From: Melastoma dodecandrum | Lineage: Eukaryota; Streptophyta; Magnoliopsida; Myrtales; Melastomataceae | Length of the DNA stretch: 64,000 nucleotides | Reading direction: 5' to 3' | Assembly (NCBI GenBank): GCA_029817715.1 | Contig: JARUPY010000533.1 | Coordinates: 2,934,001 to 2,998,000, forward strand | Shown: positions 46,401 to 58,400 of the stretch, in pieces | How positions within the stretch are numbered: the first letter of the stretch is position 1 | Layout of the letters: each line of letters starts with the position of its first letter | Made by a program: the position numbers and the translations under genes | Notes under the pieces: generated by a model | Seen by the model: only the letters and a program-made list of their open reading frames with translations | Databases searched by the model: none | Told to the model about the DNA's origin: nothing

Positions 46401-49400
46401 ACTTTTGGAGCAAACGCCACCTTTTCGCATGTTTAAGTGTAAGAGTTAGTAATCAAGGATCCCCGAATCCTACTCTGGTTTTCCGACTTAGACCAATTTT
46501 CAAAATTAAGTCGGTGGCGACTCCGTAATTGTTTACCTAGGTTAAACAACAACACATTTTTACAAACGGAGCCATTTTTGGATCAGGGACTAGCGCCCGT
46601 GCGCGTGCTAGGCCGGAAGGCGCGCGTACATCCCGGATGGTGACTCCGCTGGGGACTTCCGCATGTGGATTCTTTTCGAGCACTCTTACATTTTAAACCC
46701 ACATGCGGAGGGGAGTTCTTGTTTGCGTATGTACTTGCTTGGCTCGGTGCCTTTTGTTTGCTCTCATGGTTGTATTCGTTTACCGCTTACTAGGCATGTC
46801 TAGGAGTGCCCGAACCCGGGGCTAGGATGTTTAGGGGGGTCACCGAAAGGCCCAGCCTGCTGCTCTTTGCGGTTTGGTTTTTGGCCGGGGCCCCGCCTCC
46901 CTTAGTCCGAGGGAGGTTTAGAAGCCTTCATCCGAGAGTCTAGTATTGTTTGTCCACTACAGGTACCAAACGCCGTATGTGCATTTGTTTGTTACTGAGT
47001 GACTGTTACATGTGCAGGGACAGGTGTCAGATACGCTTTGTCTGCTATAACTGTAAAAGTAACCTTTCTCGTTTTGCAGTTTGATGGAGTTTATTACAAT
47101 GGACTTCAACAACCTTCATTTCTCCTACCCCTAACTATTTTATTGCTTACTGCATTCATACATTCGCATGATCACATGAGTGTATGTTCGATTGCAGTAG
47201 TTACATTATCGTGTCATTCACAGTAATTGCTCCATTGAATCACTACGTCTCATTTACAATTACAATTACATAATGCATACTTTTATGCATATACGAGTAC
47301 GATTGAGTATCGTCACAAATTTATCATACATCGATTACATGGTTGCATGATATTAATCCAAACATTCTCTTTATTTTCCTTTCGAGGTTTAATTCTCTGA
47401 CATGACTCCTCGAACGGGACTAGGGAAAACATGACATTACAAATCTACAAGAACAAAACATCCAAGGATTCATTGACGTCTACCAAGGCTCAAAGTCGAA
47501 CATCTAACAACATGAAGACCAAAGTTTCCATTACGGCTACCAAGGTCCAAAGCCGTGCGTCGAACGACATGAGCTCAAAGTGATATCAACAGCTACCAAA
47601 GTACAAAGGCAAGCACGAACACCAAAGATCACCCAATGACTACCAAAGTGCAAAGTCGAATCTACAACAACATGAAAACCCCAAGAAGGTTACATCTCAC
47701 CAGCCAACCACAGTCGACATCAGAGCTAATGACAAGTCCATAGAGCCATTCACGGACATGCTACAATCGGACACACTGGGAACATCACGCCCCTACTGAT
47801 CCGACAACCACTTCAAAGAAACAGAAGCAATCTCACTACGTCATCAGTCGGCATAATCTCGGCACCAATGGAAACATCATTCCAAACAGGGGCAATTCCC
47901 CATCTTACAACTCAATAACATAATCCAGCACAAGGGGCAAACCCCACCATTCATAACGGCATCGCAAGATCAGGACAGCTGCGAGCAATCAACTCCCAAA
48001 TACGAATACTTTATTCAACGTCATCGTTTCTCCGACAACAAGAACTCGACAAACACCGGATCCAAAGCATCCCCACGACCAAGGACTAGATCCTTCAAGC
48101 TCCCATTTGCTTTACCCGCCTTCCAACAACTCAAGACATGTTTGGCGGGGCCATCGATATTCAAACAGCCAACACCGGAGCATCCCAACACAAGATGACT
48201 CGTCTGGGGCTAATACAACAGCTTACCAACGCCAAAGAACATGATGTCTACCAAAGGACGACGCATACTTCAACTGAGGCAATTCCCTTTGAATTCCCTA
48301 CGGCACCCAAGCGGTCATCCCGACAATAGTCAACCACCGACTCTCACCAAAGAAAAGAGGAGAAGGTCAGTCACTGCAGCACTCATTGACGAAAAACAAG
48401 CACGTTGGCCCACTACATGAGTGGCCAATCCCCACCCAAGCCCACCGCATGGCTCTATCAACTTTGCACATTCACGACATTCAACCGAAGATCAATCATC
48501 TTAACGGAGAGAACTGTCATAAGCAATTGACGTAGGCGTTCTTCGACGCTACAATCACATGAAAGGGAGTATTCGTTCTTTGATTAATACTTCCCTATTT
48601 GTGAAAATAAGTTACATGAGCTCACTTATTTTAGCCCTTGTTGCATGTTGACGAAGGCGTGGGTGGCAGGGTGGTAAAGTTTCAAGCCAAAGCCTTGAAA
48701 CAGTTTTGAGCCAAAGTTTCAAAATATCCTTCGTTGTCAACAAAACGATGATCTACATGAAAGGGAGTATTCGTTCCTCAACTAATACTTTCTCTGCAGA
48801 ACACGTTACATGAGCTTACTTGTTCTTCCCTTCGGCTTGTCTTATAGGTACATGAACATCCTAGACAGATGACGAAGGCGAGGGTGGCAGGGTGGAAAAG
48901 TTTCGAGCCGAATTTTCGAAACAGCCTTCGTTGGCAAAACAACGACGACGACGACACGAGAACAATCCGGTGCAAATCTCCATGTGATCCTGGGGCAAAT
49001 CTCCAAGCGATCATATGACAGATCTTCGAACAATCCTGGGGCAATTCTCCGAGTAATCATGGACAAATCATCGAGCGATCCTCGGGTATATCTCCGACCG
49101 ATCCTGGGGCAAATCTCCGATTGATTCTGGACATATCTCCAAGCGATCCTGGGGCATATCTACAAGCTATCCTGGGACGAGCCTGAGCAGTCTTGGATAA
49201 CTCTTAGTTACAAAACAACAAATAACATGAAAGGGAGTATATGTTCCTTAACAAACGCTTTCTTTGCAAAACAAGTTATATGAACTTACTTGCTTTGCCA
49301 TTCGGCTTGTCTTATAGATACATGAACATCTTAGTGAACGACAAAGGCGAGGGTGGCAGGGTGGAAAAGTTTCGAACCAAAGTTTTGAAATAGCCTTCGT

Positions 49401-52400
49401 TGTCAAAACAATGACACGCATGAAGGGAGTATTCATTCCAAGATCAATAATTTCTCTATAAATAACAAGTTACACATGCTTACTTGTTCTTTCATATTTG
49501 TCTTATAGGTACATGAGCGGTCCTAGACAGAAAATTAAAGCAATCAATAAAGTTTCGAACCGGGGCGTCGATATGACCTTCCCTGCCAAACTTTTTTTTC
49601 GATCCCTTGAACTGGGGCAAAGAACACAGGCAATCGAACCGGGGCTTCAAAACGACCCTCATTGGCGAACCCTTTCCAATATCAAGAACTGGGGCAAAGA
49701 ACAATTGTTAAAGTCTCGAAACAATCTCGAGCCAAAGCTCCGAGACAACCTTCATTTTTAAAACAACGACACATATGAAACGGGAGTATTCGTTCCCTAA
49801 TCAATACTTATCTGCAAAAACAAGTCACATGAGCTCGCTTGTTCTTATTCTTGTCATGTGTAGGTACAACAACATCCTATCATGACAACCAAAGCTTCGA
49901 AACAAGTTTCGTTATCAACAGAACAACGAATTACACAAAAGGGAGTATTCGTTTCGAAATTAATACTTTCTTTACAAAAGAAGATAAGTTGCACGAGCTT
50001 ACTTATTTTATTCTCCATACTTGTCTCGTAGGTACATTAACATCATACGCAGACAATGAACACAAACCACAAACTTTAGAGCCAAAGCTCCAAAACAAAT
50101 CGACACACATGAAATCCTCGTAGAGTTAACTGGGGCAACCCTATTTGAACTCGTCTACGACACCCAGGCAGTCATTCCAGCGGAGGTTAAACTACCGACT
50201 CTCAAGATCTCATCTCAAATCAACATGACGGAAGAAGAGAAGGCTACACATCAGCTCGCTCATCTCGACTTCATCGACGAGAAACGACTCACTGCAGCTC
50301 ATCATATGCAATGTTATCAACAACGCATGTCTAAAGCTTTCAACAAGAAGGTCAAACCGATCAGGTACAAACCGGGTGACCTCGTTCTCAAGCGGATTCT
50401 GCCAAATGCCAAAGATCCCAGAAGAAAATTCGCTCCAGACTACGAAGGACTGTACGTAGTCAAACACACCTTCTCAGGAGGAGCAACCATCCTAACAAAG
50501 ATGATGGACGGAGGAGAACTGCTGCAACCAATCAATGCAGATGCTCTCCGACGCTATTACACCTAGATGGTGTCAAGGTTTCGAGCTGGAACTTCGGAAC
50601 GAACTTCATCAGCAAACTTCTGCCTGTCCCCACGGAGTAGACTGGGGCAAGAAATGACAATATACATGAAAAGGGAGAATCACATAATTATCATTCTCTT
50701 CACCAGATTAAATGGAATTACATGATTTCGTTTATGTCCTTTGTCTCGTGGGCAGGTACATGAGCTCCTCACACGAATGGTACAGAACTCCTATGACAAA
50801 GGCGAGGGTGGCAGGGTGGCAAAGCTTCGAGCCAAAGTCTTGTTGCAGTTTCGTTAATCCTTCGATTCCATCGGACGAAGACGCAATAGCGAAACAAAAA
50901 GGGAAGTACCAAAACTCTACTTTACCTTTTATATATGCGAAATTACATGAGCAAATTTCGTTTTACTCTAATAGAAGCAAGTTACATAAATTCACTTGTT
51001 TTCTCGCCATTGCTTGTTAGGTACAAGAGCAACCTTACACCACAAACATAAGGCATGAGTAGAGCTTCACAATCCTTCGATTCCATCGGACGAAGACGCA
51101 CTGACGAAGCAACATGAAAGGGAGTATTAATCCAATTCCTAGTACTTTCTTGTCGGAACAAGTTACATAAGCATACTTGAGTCCGCCCTTTGGGCGTTTA
51201 TAGGTACATGAGCACCCTATATCACGAACAAAGGCGCGGGCAGTTGGGTGGAACATTTCGAACCAAAGTTTCGAAATTGCCTTTGTCATCATCAAGGACG
51301 GCCACATGAGGACAAACATACATGCATGGGCACTGTCTTGGTAAAATATCTCCAAACAGGTCATTCGTAGGTATTCGTTTCTTGAACATATGTGTGCCAT
51401 TTGCATTTAACGATCTATTTTCACAATAACAAATGTTTCTGGGCGAGAATTGGAGAAGGCAAGCCCACTCCCAAACACTCACCCCCGAGAGACGAGTGCA
51501 AACACCGTGAGAATTTCCTATAAAAGCGTCTGGACGGACGAAGAATCCTTTGACAAAAGATGCTCAAACCGGGATGATATCAAACCTTCTCTTTATTTCT
51601 CTACCCTAAAAACGTCAATTATTGTTTGCCTCAGAACCAAAGTTTCTGTGTTCACCACTCTCACAGAGTCTACAGATCACCTCGCATCAAGGTTGCCGAA
51701 AAAAAAATTGTAAAGCCAGAAGTGGCGAAATGTAGAGATGACACTTCCTCAAGGTCCGAGCAAAGAGGTACTATCAACAGATTTGTGAGCCAGTCGAGTT
51801 GTTCCTAAGGACAAAACATCTCCATCAACTCAGAAATGTTCCCAAAAACTCCTAGAAAATATTTTCAATAAATGTGGGGCATATCCCGCACATTGACAAT
51901 GAAAAAGCAAAATTAGCGCAAAGACTGAAGTCTTCAAGAGCAAAGCGCAAAACAAAAGAGTAAAATTAAAACACCAGGGCCAACATAGATGGTCGCAAGA
52001 GCAAAGGTATTATTCAAAAAAAAATAAGAAAAACATTCCCGAAGAAACACATGAGCCATTTGCTAATCCTGATGGAACGCCTCGACTGGCCTACTATCTG
52101 AAAGATGGAGAATTCGCTCGGACGGTGGAATCTCTTTTGATGAGACTTGCTCTCTTAAAACAATGATTTTGAATGTCTTATGCCAAAACTACATTCCAAC
52201 CGACAAACTGATTTGACCGGTAGATGAGCATCCAAGTCAAGGAATTCTGAAGATTCGACCGAGATAGCTTCTAGAAACAAGAGCGAACCATGAGAGAACT
52301 CAAGAAGTCCTTCGCCAAACTTACTCAGAAACAATATCTTTAAGTTTTATCAAAATAATACATGTCATACATGAATGTAATACATGTTTGATTATCCCCG

Positions 52401-55400
52401 TAGTTCACGGGGTCTCATTTATAACTAACAATTTTCTTGTTATGATCCCAAAGTGACCAAAGTGCAGGTTGATCAAGAGTGCCTCGAATTCACGATTTGG
52501 GTATCTATGATATCCTTGTGCGAAAATTTTCCAAAAAAAAATTCTCTCACAAGGAGGGGCAAACTGTAGATCCCCAAATCGGGATTTATGTTTGCAACTA
52601 ACATCCCAACTTTCACAAGACCCACCGGATCTCCACCTGGTTATCAATGACGAAGGTTCTCCGTTGTCCGGCAAGCTGTGGATTGCTCCAAGAATAATAG
52701 CTGTCGTCCTACCGCATGAATAGGGACCTTGGAAACAATGGCCGCAAACTCCACTCGTCCAGCAGAGTCGTTGAATCTGTTTTCCTTACTAGAGTTTCCC
52801 ATCTCAGAGCTGAATAGAACATACTCCCTTTCAACAGGATTCTCGGATGAGGAAATACTCGAACACCCACACATGGGGCAGTAGCAAAGTTTGGTGCATC
52901 GGGGAAGTAGTTGACCAGCACCAGAGACCGAGAAGTCGTATTCATGGCAGCCAAAGCGTGGAACAAGCAAACCACACCGAGATTCTTGCAAACAAGCTCT
53001 CCCCGACTTACGGAAATTCCATCCATGCATGACCGACATTTTCGGTAACAAGAAGCAACAGATCAGTCCCATGTTCAGCCCCACAACGGCTTTCCCACGA
53101 TCCTCGAGATTTTAGGAACCAAAAAAGATCTCCCTAATACAAAAAAGGGGCCCCCACAAGCTCGATAGGGGAGAGGAGACACACAGAAGTCTAGGGGAGG
53201 AGACACACAGAAGTCTAGGGGGGAGACAAAAAAAAATCAGAGGGAGAGAGAGACGACCTACATACCGAGAGAAGAGATCGCTCACCTTCAGAGGACTCCC
53301 TTCGGCCGAAGGACTAAAAGCTTTGGCTCCTCCACTGCCACGTCCCCGTCACCCTCCACTCAAGGAGGTTTCCTTTGCTATTGATACTCCTCCTTTCATG
53401 TGCAGGACATGAAGTCGTAGGCGAACGAGAAGGCCCCAAAGACGGCCGCAACAACAGGGAGACCATGGCAGGATGGAGAGACGAGCCCTCGAAATCCTAA
53501 CTCCAAGACGATGACTAACAGCGATAGTCTTGCCAACCAAAGCAACAGCAAACCTGACGTTGCAGCTAACCCCAGAAGGAGGTGGCCGCCGGTATCTTCT
53601 TCGACAATCTCCTGGATTCTGACCAAAGCAGTCGACGGCAAAAATCGCACTGCTGTACCAGCCTCTTCCCCAACACTCGGTTGCAGTTACATCTCACATC
53701 AACAACATCGGGAGATCCCTAAGGCGTATTCAGGGTTTGTCGTCGCCAAAGCCAAAGAATCCTGCAAATTCTCCAAGCCCGACCTTTCTTAGATTCGTCA
53801 ACCCGTCCAAGCCAAGCCTTCGCCATCAACGAAGCACCCTCCTATCTCGGTTCCAAGGTAGCCTCACCAACAGCGGACGCTTTCGGCTTCTCCAAGTAGA
53901 TGCCACTCAACAAACAACAATCTCTTGCGGCAAGCTCTCCAACAATGGTTCACAAAACCAACCGCGGCAGCCCCAACCGGCTGCTATAATTCCAACCTCC
54001 ACTCACCAACCGCGACTAGTAGCCCAAGGCGTTCCGAACGGCGGCGCCCCCCGGTCTTCGTCGACCACGTCATCCTAAACACCCCAAGGCGGACGTCCCC
54101 AGATCCAGCGCCGGTAGCGACGAATCCACCGTTCCCGACGCCCCAAAAACCCGCTGGCGGCGACCCACGGACCCCTCGAGACTGGCGTCTTCCCACGAAC
54201 CAGGTCAGTCTCCTCTTCCTGTCGTGGTGATGTGTTTTGTTGGCCATCGAAACTAGTGGGTATACCAGTTCGAGGGTTTTGCTAAAATTCTATTTTAATT
54301 TATAAAATTAACACGTGTTCTACTGTTTCAGTCAAAATAACCTTTTTTGGAATTGATGTTTAATTCCCATTAACTATCTGCGTTAGTTGATAAAATTATA
54401 ATTAATTTCAATCATTGTCTAAATACGTGACTAAGCAATGCATTTGTCCGAATGCCTTTTTAATGTTTATCTTTCATTCCATGTACTTGGGACTTCTACT
54501 TGATTATTTTGTTAATATTCATGCTTTCTAATGCCTATTCTTCCTTATTTTGCATGAAAAATATAATGGGAACTTGGACATTTTTCGAAGAATTATAGTC
54601 TCACTCAATGGCCTCATGCATTAAGACATGTCTTAATTATTTTTATTCATCAAGTTTTATTTGAAATTTTACGATAGTAATCACGTTTATATTTTATCTT
54701 CACATGTACACTGAGCATGCGACTTCGGAAGATCGACACCAAATTCTCGAAGACTACATGAAGGCGCGTGTATCAAACCGCGTGGATCTTTCCGCGTGTG
54801 TAAAAACCGCGATGTCAAGATATTAAAGCGACCCCAACCGTCATCTCAGGTACATGAGGGAGGTGCGAGCCTCCCGATTTTCTTTATTTCCACATGTAAC
54901 GGGTCGTGGGCCCAAGTGCATAGGCCCACGATCACCACCCTTCCCCGCTCCCTTTGATCTAAATACTTGATCTGTGGTTGCGGTGCATGCTATTAGGCTT
55001 TAGGATTTTATCGTCGCATGTTGTTTGTCAAACCAACACACATGAGTTCAGGCCCAAAAGGCCTGGATCGGGTCCAACGCCCCTAAAACATTGACATGAG
55101 TCCGGAGTCATGCCCGGATCGGGTCCAACACCCGTTAATCAAAAGCAAACTTTTGGAGCAAACGCCACCTTTTCGCATGTTTAAGTGTAAGAGTTAGTAA
55201 TCAAGGATCCCCGAATCCTACTCTGGTTTTCCGACTTAGACCAATTTTCAAAATTAAGTCGGTGGCGACTCCGTAATCGTTTACCTAGGTTAGACAACAC
55301 ATTTTTATAAACGGAGCCATTTTTGGATGAGGGACTAGCGACCGCGCGCGCGCGTGCTAGGCCGGAAGGCGCGCGTACAGTTCTATTGAACTGATAGTAG

Positions 55401-58400
55401 TACTAGAGGAAGTTTTTTCCCAGAATTCAATTAAGTGTCTTAATATCCACTGTTGGCTATTACATCTAACAATTATTGTCTGTTTTCGTTTTAGCTGCTG
55501 AAAATCCTTTCAAGGGGATGTTAACCAGTCTCCCTAAGCCTGGAGGTGGCCATTTCGGAAAGTTTTACAGTCTGCCGGCTCTGAATGATCCTCGTATAGG
55601 TACTATTGCTTATCTTATTCTGGATTCCCATGTATCATCATAATTATCTAAAGGCAATTCGTATCTTTCTGCTGGGTAGTTTGGTTACATAAGTTCAGGC
55701 TTCATCTGAATAAAGCTTCTTTCATACAGCACTAACATATGAGATTAATGCACTTCCTACTTTTCTACAGACAGGTTGCCCTACTCTATTAGAATTCTTC
55801 TCGAATCTGCAATCCGAAATTGTGACAACTTTCAAGTCCAGAAAGAGGATGTGGAGAAAATTATTGACTGGGAAAGCACTTCACCTAAGCAAGTTGAAAT
55901 TCCTTTTAAACCAGCCCGGGTGCTCTTGCAGGTCTCATCCAATCATTACGACAGATTTTGGAAACTTAATGCTGCATAATCCTCATTCTGCTGTTTCCAG
56001 GATTTCACCGGTGTCCCTGCTGTGGTGGACCTTGCCTGCATGCGAGACGCCATGGATAAACTTGGCAGCGACTCTAATAAGATCAATCCCTTGGTGAGTG
56101 CGGGGTCAATTCCTCAAATTTTTTTACTGCTATCTTATCAGTGTTTCTGGTATGCAATATCAATCTAGGCAACTGACGTCAATTTTTTAGCTTCATTTTT
56201 CTGGATTTTTTAATCACGTTTATTAGTCAGATCAACTGTAGCTTCTGAATCAGTACTTGCGCTCATGTTGTCAACTGCTTCCAATGCGCACAGGTTCCTG
56301 TAGACCTTGTCATCGACCATTCTGTGCAAGTTGATGTTGCGAGAACTGAAAATGCTGTTCAGGCAAATATGGAACTTGAATTCCAGAGAAACAAAGAAAG
56401 ATTTGCATTCCTCAAATGGGGGTCCAAAGCTTTCCACAACATGCTTGTTGTGCCTCCTGGTTCTGGTATAGTACATCAGGTATGGTTGTTGCTGCCTGTT
56501 GTTTGGAAAAGTGAGTACTAGCTCAGAAATATTTGTGTGGTTGGCCTTGCACAATGTAATTGTAGTATGCATGTTCTTGTCACCCATTTAGGGGAGTAAT
56601 TACTGAGTAAAGTTACTTAACCGATACAATACTTATTTCACGTGTTATGTTCATGTCTTCATTGCTTTGCTTTTAACAATCAGCCATTCTGGCTGATATA
56701 GAAAGCAATAATGAATGCGAGTCAATGGTCAATTCTGTCATTATTCACTGAAAGTGGGTTTTAGTGCGGCAAACAATCAAATGGTTTTCTCAATATTTAT
56801 TATTGAATTTAGTTTATTTCTTAAAACCTTTATTGAGTGTGTACTATTTCCTACCTAAAAATTTGCTTTTCTGATCTTCTTATACATTAAAAACGAAACG
56901 GTTTCCTGGTATTTCAGGTCAATCTTGAATATCTTGGAAGAGTGGTCTTCAACACAGAAGGCATACTGTATCCTGATAGTGTTGTGGGTACTGATTCTCA
57001 TACCACTATGATTGATGGACTTGGAGTTGCTGGTTGGGGTGTTGGAGGTATTGAAGCAGAGGCAGCTATGCTTGGACAGGTAACATCACTAAACTAGGGA
57101 TGTATTGTTTAGGAAAACTCACTTCTCTGAATAAAAATACTAAAGTTTGGTTGGTCATGGCATGCGAAGCGGTCAATCTATTGTAGTTGCTGCATATTCC
57201 AGACCTTTAATTTTTTTTTATTTTTCTGTATCCTTACCTCACGTACAAAAAAGACAAAGCTGACGTGCACAATGTTTGTAGAGATGCTACTAACTATTAG
57301 AATGCAGGAGCCTAAGGAAAGGAAAACATAATTTCTAGTTGAATACATGTGCGTATTTATGAGAAGAATTTTGATTAAACCTACCGTTCTCTGTAGTTGT
57401 GTCATTTATATGCGGACCTCTCCAATTGGGTGAGATGTCTTGACCTTCATAGTTTTGTAATTTTGTTATGAAACCCATATGATGCAAACTAAAACCAAGA
57501 CATATTTTATGAAATTATCATGTGTTGGATGCAAAAAACCATTTTCAGAGATCACGAGATCACTTAAAAGACTAGAAAAAGTGTGCATCCATTTGATGGA
57601 TGAATTTGATAGCTGTTACATGTTGAATTTTTTATATTCAATAGGTTTCCATTTTCATTCTTTTCTTGACAGCCCATGAGCATGGTCTTGCCGGGTGTTG
57701 TTGGGTTCAAATTATCTGGAAAGTTGCGGAATGGTGTTACGGCAACCGACTTGGTTTTGACAGTCACACAAATGCTGAGGAAGCATGGCGTGGTTGGGAA
57801 ATTTGTTGAGTTCTATGGTAAGTTTAAGTGACTCGGAACAACTTTGTGTCTGATTGAACATTCATTAAATGGGAATTGCTCAACAGGGGATGGTGTGGGC
57901 GAACTCTCATTAGCCGACAGAGCCACCATTGCTAACATGTCCCCGGAATATGGTGCAACCATGGGGTTCTTCCCGGTTGACCATGTTACTCTTCAGTATC
58001 TCAAGCTAACTGGTAGAAGTGATGACACTGTAAGTTGTCGGTTATTCCAAATTCTTTACCAGCAAGTTAGGACTTGAAAACGCGAGCTTTCTTGGCTAAT
58101 CGTTTTGTCAATTGCAGGTGGCAATGGTGGAAGCCTACCTGCGTGCCAATAAGATGTTTGTTGATTATAATGAGGTACATTTTTCCACAGTTGTGAATTT
58201 CTGTTTCTTGTTCCTATTCATCAACTATCATTCGTCCTGAAAAGTATTTGAGTACTGTAATTTTCCATGTTGCCTCATAAAAATGGTTATCCGTTTGAAA
58301 TAGCTCTGCACTTGCTAAATTTCAGCCTCAACAAGAAAGAGTCTACTCCTCATATCTGGAACTGAATCTTTCTGAAGTTGAGCCCTGTATTTCTGGACCG

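Larger units (their letters stand above)
43841..55379 (+). mobile_element. Non-autonomous Tat/Ogre-like LTR retrotransposon (element 2)
   Basis: A complete 11,539-bp element within aconitase intron 1, flanked by the target-site duplication GTTCT (43836-43840 and 55380-55384). LTRs of 2,790 and 2,815 bp begin TGTAGATCCCC and end GCGTACA. The internal region (46631-52564) has a primer-binding site, degenerate sequence, two integrase C-terminal remnants, tandem 3' UTR repeats and a polypurine tract. No gag, protease or reverse transcriptase remains. The LTRs differ at few positions, so insertion was recent compared with element 1. It is a sister family of element 1. Confidence 0.92.
43448..55494 (+). 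other. Aconitase intron 1 (12,047 bp, with retrotransposon)
   Basis: GT at 43448 and TTTTAG at 55489-55494 bound this intron. Removing element 2 and one copy of its target duplication leaves about 500 bp, an ordinary plant intron. The element lies in the same direction as the gene. Confidence 0.9.
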
